From NCBI GenBank assembly GCA_965199585.1, contig CBDASI010000002.1:2232001-2296000 (forward strand): 64,000 nucleotides of DNA. Direction: 5' to 3'. The position numbers and the translations under genes are program-made. This document shows positions 17,126 to 26,473 of the stretch, one piece after another; positions within the stretch are counted from its first letter, which is position 1, and every line of letters begins with the position of its first letter. The notes below the pieces were generated by a model. It was not told the origin of the DNA, did no database searches, and saw only the letters and a list, made by a program, of their open reading frames with translations. This DNA is from JAVVHH01 sp965199585 (lineage in GTDB: Bacteria; Pseudomonadota; Alphaproteobacteria; Acetobacterales; Acetobacteraceae).

Positions 17126-19257
17126 GCTCCGTTGTCCCGCATCTCGAACAGGAGCAACGACCGCGAGGTGACGGCGTAGGTCTGCCCGAACGGGAAGACC
17201 GGCTCGTCCTCCAACTCCGGCTGATTGGTGTCGATCAGCAGGCGCCACTCGCCGCCGCGTTGCACCTCCGGCAGCTTGAAGTCCACCAGCGTGTGCGAGG
17301 CGTTGACGATCATCAGCACGGTACGGTCGCTGCCGCGCTTGCGGATGCCGGTCGGTTGGGCACGGCCATCGAGGATCAGCCCCATGCACTTGGCGACCGG
17401 ATCCTCCCAGTTCGTCGCGTCCATCTCGGAGCCGGATGGCGTCAGCCACGTTAGTTCGCGCGCCTGCAACTCGTCGTTGAACGCGCCGGTGAGGAAGCGT
17501 TCGCGCCGCAGGATCGGGAAATGCCGACGGATCTGCGTCAGCTTGGAGACGAACCGGATGAGCAACTGGCCGGGCGCGCCGATATCCCAGTTGACCCAGG
17601 AGATCTCGTTGTCCTGGCAGTAGGCATTGTTGTTGCCCTCCTGCGTGCGGCCGAACTCGTCGCCGGCGACCATCATCGGCAGGCCTTGCGAGAGCAGCAG
17701 CGTCGCCAGCATGTTGCGCTTCTGACGCTCCCGCAACTCGGTGATCTCCGGGTCGTCGGTCGGGCCTTCGACGCCGCAGTTCCAGCTCAGATTGTTGCTG
17801 CTGCCGTCCCGGTTGTTCTCGCCGTTGGCCTCGTTGTGTTTCTCGTTGTAGGTGACGGCGTCGTGCAACGTGAAGCCGTCATGCGCGGTCAGGAAGTTGA
17901 CGCTGGCCCAGGGCCGGCGTCCGCCCCAGTCGAACTTGTCGGCTGACCCGGTGATGCGCTGGGCGAGTTCGGACATCTTGCCGTCCTCGCCCTTCCAGAA
18001 CGCCCGCACCGTGTCGCGGAATCGGTCGTTCCACTCCGCCCAGCCCGGCGCGAAGCCGCCGACCTGGTAGCCGCCGGGGCCGCAATCCCATGGCTCGGCG
18101 ATGAGCTTGATCTCCTGCAGCACCGGATCCTGCCCAACGGCGCGGAGGAAGCCGCTTTGAATGTCGAAGCCATGCGGCTCGCGGGCCAGGATGGTGCCGA
18201 GATCGAAGCGGAAGCCGTCGACATGCATGTCCTCGGCCCAGTAGCGCAGGCTGTCAGTGACCATCTGGATCACGCGGGGATGGCTGAGGTTGACGGTGTT
18301 TCCGGTGCCGGTGTCGTTGATGTAGTAGCGCGGCTGGTCCGGCAGCAAGCGGTAGTAGCTGGCATTGTCGATGCCCTTGAAGGACAGCGTCGCGCCCTTC
18401 TCGTTACCTTCGGCGGTGTGGTTGTAGACCACGTCGAGAATGACCTCGAGACCGGCATCGTGCAGGCGCGCCACCATCTCCTTGAACTCGGCGAAGGCGA
18501 AATCGGGATTACTGGCGTAGCGGCGGACCGGCGAGAAGAAGCCGATCGTGTTGTAACCCCAGTAGTTCACCATGCCCTTCTCGAGCAGGTAATCGTCGTT
18601 GACGAAGCTGTGGATCGGCAGCAGTTCGACCGAGGTGACACCGATCGACTTCAGATGGCGGATCACGGCCGGGTCGGCGAGGCCGCGGAACGTCCCGCGA
18701 TACGGCTCGGGCACGTCGGGATGGAGCTTGGTGTAGCCCTTGACGTGCAGTTCGGCGACGACGAGCTGGTCCCAGCCGAGATTGGGGCGGCGGTCGTTGC
18801 CCCAGGTGAAGGCGCTGTCGATGACGCGCGCCTTGGGCATGTATTTCGCGCTGTCCCGCTCGTCGAACGTCAGGTCGTCGCCGGACTCGACCTGGTAGCC
18901 GAACAGCGCCGGGTTCCAATCGACATTCCCGACCAGCGACTTCGCGTAGGGGTCGAGCAGGAGCTTGTTGTGGTTGAAGCGGTGCCCTTCCAGCGGAAGG
19001 TAGGGCCCGTGGACACGATAGCCGTAGATCGTTCCGGGCCGCGCATCGGGCACGAAGCCGTGGAAGATCTCGTTGGTGTATTCGGGCAACTCCAGCCGCT
19101 CGAGCTCGGTCTCGCCGCTATCGTCGAAGAGGCAGAGCTCGACCTTCGTGGCATTGGCCGAGAAGATTGAGAAGTTGACGCCGAGACCCGTCCAAGCAGC
19201 GCCCCGCGGGGAGGGGCGACCCTCGAGAATTCTAGATTTCGGTAGACTGATGCTCAT
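17122..19257 (-). CDS. glgX: glycogen debranching protein GlgX
   Basis: 711-residue isoamylase-type GH13 enzyme that hydrolyses alpha-1,6 branches of limit dextrin. An N-terminal CBM48-like domain (about residues 10-110) precedes the barrel. Catalytic residues are the nucleophile Asp352 in GFRFDLGTIL, the acid/base Glu388 in LIAEPWDCG and the transition-state Asp460 in FLTAHDGFT; DVVYNHTAEG is region I. FGRTQEGNNNAYCQDNE is a typical GlgX block. The start at ATG 19257 (MSISLPKS) has no good ribosome site. No other glg gene is in the window, though a GT4 protein and a glucosidase lie 9-18 kb away. Confidence 0.95.
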   Translation of the reverse strand: MSISLPKSRILEGRPSPRGAAWTGLGVNFSIFSANATKVELCLFDDSGETELERLELPEYTNEIFHGFVPDARPGTIYGYRVHGPYLPLEGHRFNHNKLLLDPYAKSLVGNVDWNPALFGYQVESGDDLTFDERDSAKYMPKARVIDSAFTWGNDRRPNLGWDQLVVAELHVKGYTKLHPDVPEPYRGTFRGLADPAVIRHLKSIGVTSVELLPIHSFVNDDYLLEKGMVNYWGYNTIGFFSPVRRYASNPDFAFAEFKEMVARLHDAGLEVILDVVYNHTAEGNEKGATLSFKGIDNASYYRLLPDQPRYYINDTGTGNTVNLSHPRVIQMVTDSLRYWAEDMHVDGFRFDLGTILAREPHGFDIQSGFLRAVGQDPVLQEIKLIAEPWDCGPGGYQVGGFAPGWAEWNDRFRDTVRAFWKGEDGKMSELAQRITGSADKFDWGGRRPWASVNFLTAHDGFTLHDAVTYNEKHNEANGENNRDGSSNNLSWNCGVEGPTDDPEITELRERQKRNMLATLLLSQGLPMMVAGDEFGRTQEGNNNAYCQDNEISWVNWDIGAPGQLLIRFVSKLTQIRRHFPILRRERFLTGAFNDELQARELTWLTPSGSEMDATNWEDPVAKCMGLILDGRAQPTGIRKRGSDRTVLMIVNASHTLVDFKLPEVQRGGEWRLLIDTNQPELEDEPVFPFGQTYAVTSRSLLLFEMRDNGA

Positions 19258-19401
19258 TGGAGGCTTTCGAGTGAGAGCACCATCAACTCGCCATCAAGGC
19301 TTTGGGTTCATACATTTCGACGAACGACATCGAATCGCTTGGTTTGGACATGCGCCTTTCCGCGATACCGTGCCGGCGTTCTGAGCGCGGGAGACGCCAC
19401 G

Positions 19402-20502
19402 ATGTCGATACGGATCATGTTGCTGGCCACCGTCGCCGCGCTCGGGGTGTGGGCCGGCGCGGCGCGGGCCGACGTCACGGTGGGCGTGGCGCTGCCGCGC
19501 ACCGGCGCGCTGGCCTCGATTGGCGACCAGGTGCTCAACGGCGTGCGCGCCGCGGCGCAGGACATCAACGCGCATGGCGGCATCGACGGCCAGACGCTGG
19601 TGCTGGACATCCAAGACGACGCGTGCGACCCGCGCCAGGCCGTCTCGGTGGCGAACCGCTTCGCCCAGGCCGGCGTCAAGCTGGTGGTTGGGCACGTGTG
19701 TTCCGGCGCCTCGATCGCCGCGTCGGACGTGTATGCCGAGAATGGCGACCTGATGATCTCGCCGGCGTCCAATAGCGCCAAGCTGACCGAGCGCGGCCTG
19801 GCCGGCATCTTCCGCGTGTGCGGGCGCGACGATCAGCAGGGCAAGGTGGCCGCCGCGGCGCTCGTCGCCCGCTTCGGCGGCAAGAAGATCGCCATCATCC
19901 ACGACAACGCCCCGTTCGGCCGCGGCATGGCGGACGCGACCAAGGCCGCGCTGAACGCCGCCGGCGTCCAGGAGGCGATGTTCACCGCCATCACGCCCGG
20001 CGAGCACGACTACACGGCGGTGATCGCCCGGCTGAAGGCGGCCGGGATCGATGTCGTCTACTATGGCGGCTATCACGCCGAGATGGGCACGCTGGTGCGG
20101 CAAGGGGCGGATCAGGGTTTCCGCGGCCAGTGGATGGGGACGTCAGGGATCTCGACCAAGGAGTTCGCCAACATCGCCGGGCCGGCGAGCGACGGCGTGC
20201 TGATGACGTTCAATCCGGATCCGCGGCGGGCGCCCGGGGCGGCCCAGGTCGTGGCCGGCTTCCGCGCCAAGCAGATCGAGCCGGAGGGCTTCACCCTGTA
20301 TGCCTACACGGCGCTGCAGGTGCTGGCGCAGGCGGCCGACAAGGCGCACTCGACCGACCCGGCGGTAGTCGGGGCCACGCTGAAATCGGGCCAGTTCGAC
20401 ACGTTGCTGGGCCAGGTCGGCTTCAATGCAGCGGGCGACATCACCGCGCCGGGTTACGTACTTTATATATGGAAGGCTGGTGATTTCAGCGTGATCGACT
20501 GA
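19402..20502 (+). CDS. ABC transporter substrate-binding protein, branched-chain amino-acid (LivK) type
   Basis: 366-residue periplasmic binding protein (type I fold, Peripla_BP_6). A signal peptide MLLATVAALGVWAGAARA ends in AxA around residue 23, and the mature protein begins DVTVGVALPRTGALASIGDQ, a classic LivK opening. KIAIIHDNAPFGRG and VVYYGGYHAEMG are conserved hinge/ligand blocks. ATG 19402 is preferred to 19339 because GGGAG lies 7 bases upstream and the signal peptide then begins correctly. No permease or ATPase gene is adjacent, so it is an orphan binding protein that must share a distant LivHMGF. Confidence 0.9.
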   Translation: MSIRIMLLATVAALGVWAGAARADVTVGVALPRTGALASIGDQVLNGVRAAAQDINAHGGIDGQTLVLDIQDDACDPRQAVSVANRFAQAGVKLVVGHVCSGASIAASDVYAENGDLMISPASNSAKLTERGLAGIFRVCGRDDQQGKVAAAALVARFGGKKIAIIHDNAPFGRGMADATKAALNAAGVQEAMFTAITPGEHDYTAVIARLKAAGIDVVYYGGYHAEMGTLVRQGADQGFRGQWMGTSGISTKEFANIAGPASDGVLMTFNPDPRRAPGAAQVVAGFRAKQIEPEGFTLYAYTALQVLAQAADKAHSTDPAVVGATLKSGQFDTLLGQVGFNAAGDITAPGYVLYIWKAGDFSVID

Positions 20503-20505
20503 CGC

Positions 20506-21507
20506 CTAGGGGAGGCGGTGGAGCCAGCCGAGCAGGGCGGCGTGGAACGCGTCGGGGTCCGAGATTTGCGGCGCGTGCCCGAGTTCCGGGAAATGGACCA
20601 GCGTCGCGTGCGGGATCGCGGCGGCGGCGGCCTCGCCGAGCTGACGGTAGTTGCCCAGCGTCGGGCGGATGTCGGGCGGCGCAAGGTCCTTTCCGATGGC
20701 AGTGTTGTCCCTGTCGCCCACGATCAGCAGCGTCGGCGGCTGCAGCTTCGGCAGCTCGTAGACCACCGGCTGCGAGACGATCATATCGTAGAGCAGCGCC
20801 GAATCCCACGCGACCTCGGTCTTGCCGGGCCCGGCATTCAGCCCGGCGAGCATGTCCACCCAGCGCTGGTAGGCCGGCTTCCACTCACCCGCATAGTAGG
20901 TCGCTTGCTCGTAGCTGCGAATGCCCCCGGCGGTGACCTTAAGTTCGCGGGCGAACCAAGCATCCACCCCGATCGACGGCACGCCCTTGGCTTGCCAATC
21001 CTCGAGCCCGATCGGGTCCACCAGCACCAGCCGCTCCGTCGCGGCGGGGAACATCAGCGCGTAGCGGATGGCCAGCATGCCGCCGGTGGAGTGCCCCACC
21101 ATGACGGCGCGCTCGATGCCGAGCGAGTGCAGCAGGGCGCGCGTGTTGAGCGCGAGTTGCTGGAAGCTGAACTGGTAGGCGCCAGGCTTGCTGGATTTGC
21201 AGAAGCCGATCTGGTCGGGTGCCACGACCCGGTAACCATCGCCGGCCAGGGCACGGATCGTCGTCTCCCAGGTGCCGGCGCAGAAATTCTTCCCGTGCAG
21301 CAGGACGGCGACGCGGCCGTTGGCCGGGCCGGTGGGAGCCACGTCCAGATAGGCCATCGACAAGTCCTGTCGCTGCGAGCCAAAGCCGTAGCGCTGGACC
21401 GGGAAATCGTACTCGAAGCCCTGCAGCTCCGGCCCGTAGGCCGGAGCGTCGGTGGCAAAAGCGGCGGGGCTCATGAGCAGGAGCGCCGCCAGGATCAAGC
21501 GGATCAC
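20506..21507 (-). CDS. exported alpha/beta hydrolase
   Basis: 333 residues with a signal peptide (LILAALLLMSPAAFA) and an alpha/beta hydrolase fold. Nucleophile Ser in MVGHSTGGMLA, oxyanion region VLLHGKNFCAGTW, acid Asp in IVGDRDNTAIG and His in ELGHAPQ form a complete triad. GTG 21507 with GGAGG nine bases upstream starts the protein directly at the signal peptide. It begins 4 bases after the creatininase-family gene, so the two form an operon. A periplasmic esterase/hydrolase is the safe description; LVDPIGLEDWQAKG is conserved among such proteins but does not reveal the substrate. Confidence 0.88.
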   Translation of the reverse strand: MIRLILAALLLMSPAAFATDAPAYGPELQGFEYDFPVQRYGFGSQRQDLSMAYLDVAPTGPANGRVAVLLHGKNFCAGTWETTIRALAGDGYRVVAPDQIGFCKSSKPGAYQFSFQQLALNTRALLHSLGIERAVMVGHSTGGMLAIRYALMFPAATERLVLVDPIGLEDWQAKGVPSIGVDAWFARELKVTAGGIRSYEQATYYAGEWKPAYQRWVDMLAGLNAGPGKTEVAWDSALLYDMIVSQPVVYELPKLQPPTLLIVGDRDNTAIGKDLAPPDIRPTLGNYRQLGEAAAAAIPHATLVHFPELGHAPQISDPDAFHAALLGWLHRLP

Positions 21508-21511
21508 GCGC

Positions 21512-22339
21512 TCAGTCCTCCGCGTGTCCGGCGGTGTTGCCCTGGCCGCGGCCGGGAGACCACACCGGGTCGGGCTTGCGCCACATCGGCCGGTCGCGCA
21601 TCGCCGCGGCCAGCGCCTCGGCCTGCATGTCGAGGAAGCGCTCACCTTTGTCGGCCGTCGCGGGACGCGGGTCGCCGCGCACGCCGGTGACCGGCGCGCG
21701 TTCGGAGAAGCTCCAGAAGCGGCTGAACCCATCGTAGCTCGGCACCGGGTCCGGCCGTTGGCGGACCGCCTCGTCGAATTTCTCGGTGCGGACCAGCTCT
21801 GGCGCGATCGCGAGCATGACCGAGGTCTCACCCTCGCAGGCATGCGCCGGCGTCTCCTTCGTTTCCGCGATTTCGGCGACGCGCTGCCGGGTCAGGTACC
21901 ACGGCGTGCAGGCGATCACCGGCAGGCCATACTCGTGCGCCAACTCGCGGGCGGCGACGGAGAGCGGGTCGATGTTGCCGCCATGGCCGTTGACGATGAG
22001 CAGGCGCGCGAACCCGATCGCCCGCAGCGAGCGGACGACGCCGCTGAGCACGCCGCGTAACTCGCTGAAGTTGAGACTGATGGTGCCCCCGAACGGCAGG
22101 TGATGCTCGCTCATGCCGGTCCAGAGCCCGGGCAAGACGAGCACCGGCATCTCGTCGGCCAGCAACCGCGCGGCGCGGATCGCGGCTTCGCTGGCGCTGG
22201 CGGTGTCGGTGATGACCGGGAGGTGCGGCCCGTGCTGCTCGAGCGAGCCGATCGGCAACACGGCGAGCGCGTCCGCGCGGGCGGCGACGGCTCGGATTTC
22301 CGGGCCCGTCAGCTTGGCCCATTCGACGTTTTGGCTCAT
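21512..22339 (-). CDS. creatininase family protein (metal-dependent amidohydrolase)
   Basis: 275 residues of the creatininase/MftE fold. Metal ligands are in LPIGSLEQHGPHLP (Glu, His), TDTASASE (Asp), NGHGGN (His) and HACEGETSVML (Glu). Family members hydrolyse creatinine, formamide-type intermediates or peptides; which reaction applies here cannot be read from sequence. ATG 22339 has GGGAGAG at good spacing. It is the first gene of a two-gene operon with the exported hydrolase and is divergent from the cupin gene. No other creatine-degradation gene is near, so creatininase itself is unlikely. Confidence 0.87.
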   Translation of the reverse strand: MSQNVEWAKLTGPEIRAVAARADALAVLPIGSLEQHGPHLPVITDTASASEAAIRAARLLADEMPVLVLPGLWTGMSEHHLPFGGTISLNFSELRGVLSGVVRSLRAIGFARLLIVNGHGGNIDPLSVAARELAHEYGLPVIACTPWYLTRQRVAEIAETKETPAHACEGETSVMLAIAPELVRTEKFDEAVRQRPDPVPSYDGFSRFWSFSERAPVTGVRGDPRPATADKGERFLDMQAEALAAAMRDRPMWRKPDPVWSPGRGQGNTAGHAED

Positions 22340-22427
22340 CGGTCTCTCCCGCTAAATTCGATTCGGCGCTGGTCCGGCAGAGCCTAAGCGGTGATCATGT
22401 CGGGCGTAACCTCCCTCGGAGCCCCGG

Positions 22428-22760
22428 ATGAAGCTGCCCACCCTGCCGTTCAACGCCGTCGACTGGCACGGGCTTCCCGCGACGGAGTATGCCGGCGAGA
22501 GCGGCCAGGCGATGTGGCGGACGATGAACAACGGCGACGTCCGCATGCGGGTGGTGGAGTATTCGGCCGGCTACGTGGCCGACCATTGGTGCGACCGCGG
22601 GCACGTCATCTACGTGATCGAGGGTACGTTGGAGACGGAGCTGAAGGATGGGCGTCGGTTCTCGTTTGCCGCCGGGTCCGGTTACACCGTTTCGGATTTC
22701 GGTGATTCCCCGCATCGCTCGTCGACCGTGACGGGGGCCAAGCTGTTCATCGTCGACTAG
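22428..22760 (+). CDS. DHCW motif cupin fold protein
   Basis: 110-residue single-domain cupin. It carries the signature YVADHWCDRGHVIYVIEG, with DH-W-C and the following His in the metal-site region, and the C-terminal SPHRSSTVTGAKLFIVD that is almost invariant in this small family. No enzymatic role is established for the family. GGAG stands 7 bases before ATG 22428. Its TAG stop lies inside a CTAG that also supplies the stop of the convergent ABC ATPase gene (4-base antiparallel overlap), so no terminator can separate the two. Confidence 0.88.
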   Translation: MKLPTLPFNAVDWHGLPATEYAGESGQAMWRTMNNGDVRMRVVEYSAGYVADHWCDRGHVIYVIEGTLETELKDGRRFSFAAGSGYTVSDFGDSPHRSSTVTGAKLFIVD

Positions 22761-23734
22761 CCATCCATGAGGTGGCAGGCGGTGGCGTGGCCGTCACGGA
22801 TGAGCAGCGCGGGCGGTTCGGTGCGGCAGCGGTCGAACACGGCCGGGCAGCGCGGATGGAACGGGCAGCCCGGCACCACACGCATCGGGCTCGGCAGCTC
22901 GCCGCGCAGCGCCGTCTCGGTGGTGCGGCGCTGCGGCGTCAGCACGGGGGCGGCGCGGAGCAGGGCTTGCGTGTAGGGGTGCTGCGGCGTGTCGAACACC
23001 GCGTCGGCGCTGCCGTGTTCGACGACGCGGCCGAGATACATGACGGCGACATCGTGGGCCAGGTGCCGGACGACGCGGAGGTCGTGCGAGACGAACAGCA
23101 TCGCCAGGCCGAGGCGTTCCTGCATGTCGAGCAACAGGTTGAGGATCTGCGCCTGGATCGAGACGTCGAGCGCGGAGACGATCTCGTCGGCGATCAGCAC
23201 GGAGGGCTCGACGGCGAGCGCGCGGGCGATGGCCAGGCGCTGCCGCTGCCCGCCGGAGAATGCGCGCGGCAGGCGGCCGGCGGCGTCGGCGGGGAGGCCG
23301 ACGAGGGCGAGCAGTTCGGTGATGCGGGCCGGGATGGCGGCGCGCGGCACGATGCGGTGGACGCGCAACACCTCGCCGAGCATCTCGCCCGCTGTCATGC
23401 GCGGGTTGAGCGAGCCGTACGGGTCCTGGAACACCATCTGGACCCGGCGGTTGTATCGCCGCAGCGCGTTGCCGCGCAGCGCCAGCACGTCCTCGCCGTC
23501 ATAGACGATCTGGCCACCGTCGAGGCCGACCAGGCGGACTAGGGCGCGGGCGAGAGTCGACTTGCCGCAGCCGGACTCGCCGACCACGGCGAGGGTCCGG
23601 CCCCGCTCGATGCGGAGCGAGACGCCGGCCAGGGCGCGGACGAGCGGCTTGGGCCCGCGGTGGAACAGCCCGCGCAGCCCGAGGCGGACCGGGAAGGCGC
23701 GCTCGAGATCGTCGGCTTGCAGCAGGGCCGTCAT
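22757..23734 (-). CDS. dipeptide/oligopeptide-type ABC transporter ATP-binding protein (DppF-like)
   Basis: 325 residues. Walker A VGESGCGKSTLA, signature FSGGQRQRLAIARAL and Walker B VLIADEIVSALD. The residue after the catalytic Glu is Ile rather than Pro, a variation I believe occurs in other DppF proteins. The C-terminal oligo_HPY extension with the cysteine-bearing CPFHPRCP / CRTEPPA pattern is present, a feature of peptide transporters. Last gene of the minus-strand run; ATG overlaps the preceding stop (ATGA). Confidence 0.93.
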   Translation of the reverse strand: MTALLQADDLERAFPVRLGLRGLFHRGPKPLVRALAGVSLRIERGRTLAVVGESGCGKSTLARALVRLVGLDGGQIVYDGEDVLALRGNALRRYNRRVQMVFQDPYGSLNPRMTAGEMLGEVLRVHRIVPRAAIPARITELLALVGLPADAAGRLPRAFSGGQRQRLAIARALAVEPSVLIADEIVSALDVSIQAQILNLLLDMQERLGLAMLFVSHDLRVVRHLAHDVAVMYLGRVVEHGSADAVFDTPQHPYTQALLRAAPVLTPQRRTTETALRGELPSPMRVVPGCPFHPRCPAVFDRCRTEPPALLIRDGHATACHLMDG

Positions 23735-24687
23735 GCCGCTTCCTGCACGGCGTCGGCGCGGATGCAGGCGGAGAGCCGTCCGGGGCCGACGGGAACGAGC
23801 GCCGGGTCGGCGGCACGGCAGGCGTCGACGGCGAAGCTGCAGCGCGGGGCGAAGCGGCAGCCCGGCGGGATCGCGCGCGGGTCCGGCGGGGTGCCGGGGA
23901 TGCCGCCCAGGCGGGAGTGCGCCGCCGCCGCACCGGGCAGCGAGCGGAGCAGGCCGAGCGTGTAGGCGTGGGCCGGGCGGGCGAACACTGACTCGACCGG
24001 GCCGGACTCCATGACGCGCCCGGCATAGAGCACGACGACGCGGTCGCAGGTGCCGGCGACGACGCCGAGGTCGTGCGTCACGATCACGACGCTCATCGCC
24101 AGCTCGTCTTTCAGGCGCAGTAGCAGCTTGAGGATCTGGTCCTGGATCGTGACGTCGAGCGCGGTGGTGGGTTCGTCGGCGAGCAGGAGTTTGGGGCTGC
24201 CGGCGAGGGCGGCGGCGATCATGGCGCGTTGGCGCATGCCACCGGAGAATTCGTGCGGGTAGTTGGACAGGCGGCGGCGGGCGTCGGGGATGCCGACCTG
24301 ATCGAGCAGGGCGGCAGCGCGGTCGCGGGCGGCGCTGCCGCGCAGGCCGTGATGGACGGTGATGGATTCAGTGATCTGCAGGCCGATGGTGAGCACCGGG
24401 TTGAGGGCGGACATCGGCTCCTGGAACACCATGGCGATCTCGCCGCCGCGGATGGAGCGCATGCGGGGCTCCGGCAGGGCCAGCAGGTCGGTGCCCTGCC
24501 ACGTGACGTCGCCGCTGGTGTGCGCGGTGGGCGGCAGCAGGCGGAGCAGGGCGCGCAGGGTCATGCTCTTGCCCGAGCCGGACTCGCCGACGATCCCAAG
24601 CACCTCGCCGGCGCCCACGTCGAGATCGATGCCGTCGACGGGATGTGCCGCGCCGATGGCGACCTGTAGGTTGCGGACGCTCAGCAT
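23731..24687 (-). CDS. dipeptide/oligopeptide-type ABC transporter ATP-binding protein (DppD-like)
   Basis: 318 residues. Walker A VGESGSGKSMTLRAL, Q-loop FQEPMSALNP, signature FSGGMRQRAMIAAAL, Walker B LLLADEPTTALD, and a C-terminal HPY-type extension with RFAPRCSFA. It pairs with the DppF-like gene to energise the DppBC permease. The start ATG 24687 lies one base after the permease stop. Shorter than some DppD proteins but complete. Confidence 0.93.
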   Translation of the reverse strand: MLSVRNLQVAIGAAHPVDGIDLDVGAGEVLGIVGESGSGKSMTLRALLRLLPPTAHTSGDVTWQGTDLLALPEPRMRSIRGGEIAMVFQEPMSALNPVLTIGLQITESITVHHGLRGSAARDRAAALLDQVGIPDARRRLSNYPHEFSGGMRQRAMIAAALAGSPKLLLADEPTTALDVTIQDQILKLLLRLKDELAMSVVIVTHDLGVVAGTCDRVVVLYAGRVMESGPVESVFARPAHAYTLGLLRSLPGAAAAHSRLGGIPGTPPDPRAIPPGCRFAPRCSFAVDACRAADPALVPVGPGRLSACIRADAVQEAA

Positions 24688-24688
24688 C

Positions 24689-25519
24689 TCATTGCCGCCG
24701 CCGCAGCCAGCCGGCGAGACCGTCGCCGAACAGGCTGAAGCCGGTGCCGGCCAACACGATCGCGATCCCGGGGAAAATCGACATCCACCAGGCGGTGTTC
24801 ATGAAGTTCTTGCCGTCGGCGATCAGCACGCCCCATTCGGCCTCCGGCGGTTGCGCGCCGAGGCCGAGATAGCCGAGCGAGGAGCCCAGCAGGATCGCCA
24901 GCGCCATGTCCGTCATCCAATACACCAGGATTGGCGAGATTGCGTTCGGCAGCAAGTGCCGGAAGATGATCCGGGCGGGCCCGTAGCCCATGACCCGGCC
25001 GGCGGCGGCGTAATCCCGCTGCGCCTGCGCCTGTACTTCGCCGCGCATGAGGCGGGCGTAGATGATCCAGTTCACCGCGCTGACGGCGACGTACATGTTC
25101 TGCAGCCCCGGCCCGAGCACGGCGACGATGGCAATGACGATCACCAGGAACGGGATGGTGATGAACACGTCGACGACGCGGCGGAACACCGCATCCGGCC
25201 AGCCGCCGGCATAGCCGAGCACGCTGCCGACCAGCGTGCCGAACAGGGCCGGGAACACGGTGCTGAATACCGCGATCTGCAGGTCGATGCGGGAGGCCCA
25301 GATGGTGCGGGACAGGATATCGCGGCCGAAATTGTCGGTGCCGAACGGGTGCGCCCAGGAGGGCGGCTGCAGCAGGGCGCCGAAGTCGAACGCGTCGGGC
25401 GGGTAGGGCGCGATCGCGGCGGGGATGGCGGCGCAGGCGGCGAACAGGAGCAGGATGGCGATCCCGACCAGCGTCGCCGGCCGCGGCAGGGTGAACGCGC
25501 GCGCCATGGTGACGCTCAT
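24689..25519 (-). CDS. dipeptide-type ABC transporter permease (DppC-like)
   Basis: 276-residue inner-membrane permease of the BPD_transp_1 family with about six helices. HPFGTDNFGRDILSRTIWAS is the DppC-specific N-terminal block, and the EAA loop is AAAGRVMGYGPARIIFRHLL. Near the end come LGLGAQPPEAEWG and the FPGIAIVLAGTGFSLFGDGL helix. ATG 25519 overlaps the DppB-like stop (ATGA). Confidence 0.93.
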   Translation of the reverse strand: MSVTMARAFTLPRPATLVGIAILLLFAACAAIPAAIAPYPPDAFDFGALLQPPSWAHPFGTDNFGRDILSRTIWASRIDLQIAVFSTVFPALFGTLVGSVLGYAGGWPDAVFRRVVDVFITIPFLVIVIAIVAVLGPGLQNMYVAVSAVNWIIYARLMRGEVQAQAQRDYAAAGRVMGYGPARIIFRHLLPNAISPILVYWMTDMALAILLGSSLGYLGLGAQPPEAEWGVLIADGKNFMNTAWWMSIFPGIAIVLAGTGFSLFGDGLAGWLRRRQ

Positions 25520-26454
25520 CGCGCGAGCCGCGGGTCGAGCAGGGCCTGCACCATGTCGGTGAACAGGAAGACGAGGCTGACCATCACTGCCAGCACCATG
25601 CTAAGCCCTTGGACGACCGGGTAGTCGCGGGCGAAGATGCTGTCGATCAGCAGGCGGCCGATGCCGGGGATGGCGAACACGGACTCCGTGATGACGGCGC
25701 CGCCGACCAGGGAGCCCATGTTGAGGCCCAGCAGCGTGACGGTGGAGATGATGGCATTGCGCAGCACGTGCCGGCCCAGGATCAGTCGCGGCGGCAGGCC
25801 TTTGGCCACCGCGAAACCGACATATTCCGCATTGAGCACGTCGGCCAACGACTGCCGCAGGTTACGGAGCAGCACTGCGGCGAGCGACAGCGCCAGCGTC
25901 ATCGCCGGCAGGAACAAATAGTAGAGATCTTCGAAGAAGCCCGAGCCGATGCCGCCAACCGGAAACCAGTGCAGCCCGGCCGCCAGCGTGATCAGCAGCA
26001 CCAGCCCGATGTAGAACACCGGCATCGACAGGCTGATCTGCGCGACGACGCGGATCACGGCGTCGGCCCAGCCATTGGGCCGCAGCGCGCCGATGAACGC
26101 CAGCGGCACCGCCATTGCCAGGGCGAGGATCGCTGCCATGGCGGTCAGCAACAGCGTGATCGGCAGGCCGTCGGCGACCAGGCGCGAGACCGGCACGCGC
26201 AAGGTCAGTGAGTCGCCGAGCTGCAGCCGGACGGCGCGCCAGAGGAACTCGCCGAACTGCACCAGCATCGGCTCGTCCAGCCCGAGTTCGCGGTGCACCC
26301 GGGCGATGCTCGCGTCGGTGGCGTGCTCGCCGAGCAAGACGAGCGCGGGGTCACCGGGCAGGAGCCGCATGAGGCCGAAGATCAGCAGCGCCACGATCAC
26401 CACGGTGAGCAGCACCTGGCCCAGGCGGCGCCCGAGGGCTGTCAGCACGCCCAT
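25516..26454 (-). CDS. dipeptide-type ABC transporter permease (DppB-like)
   Basis: 312-residue permease. MRLLPGDPALVLLGE is the DppB hallmark after the first helix. The EAA-type loop is YVGFAVAKGLPPRLILGRHV, and VFAIPGIGRLLIDSIFARDY closes the domain. The start is taken at ATG 26454 (MGVLTALGRRL), where the first membrane helix follows directly. The frame is open further upstream, but that stretch lies in a palindromic repeat element and is not protein-like. The element separates this gene from its binding-protein gene. Confidence 0.92.
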   Translation of the reverse strand: MGVLTALGRRLGQVLLTVVIVALLIFGLMRLLPGDPALVLLGEHATDASIARVHRELGLDEPMLVQFGEFLWRAVRLQLGDSLTLRVPVSRLVADGLPITLLLTAMAAILALAMAVPLAFIGALRPNGWADAVIRVVAQISLSMPVFYIGLVLLITLAAGLHWFPVGGIGSGFFEDLYYLFLPAMTLALSLAAVLLRNLRQSLADVLNAEYVGFAVAKGLPPRLILGRHVLRNAIISTVTLLGLNMGSLVGGAVITESVFAIPGIGRLLIDSIFARDYPVVQGLSMVLAVMVSLVFLFTDMVQALLDPRLAR

Positions 26455-26473
26455 GGTGTGCGCCCAAGTTCCG

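Noticed and set aside
21512..22339. True creatininase
   Set aside because: No creatinase or sarcosine oxidase genes nearby; the fold covers several reactions.
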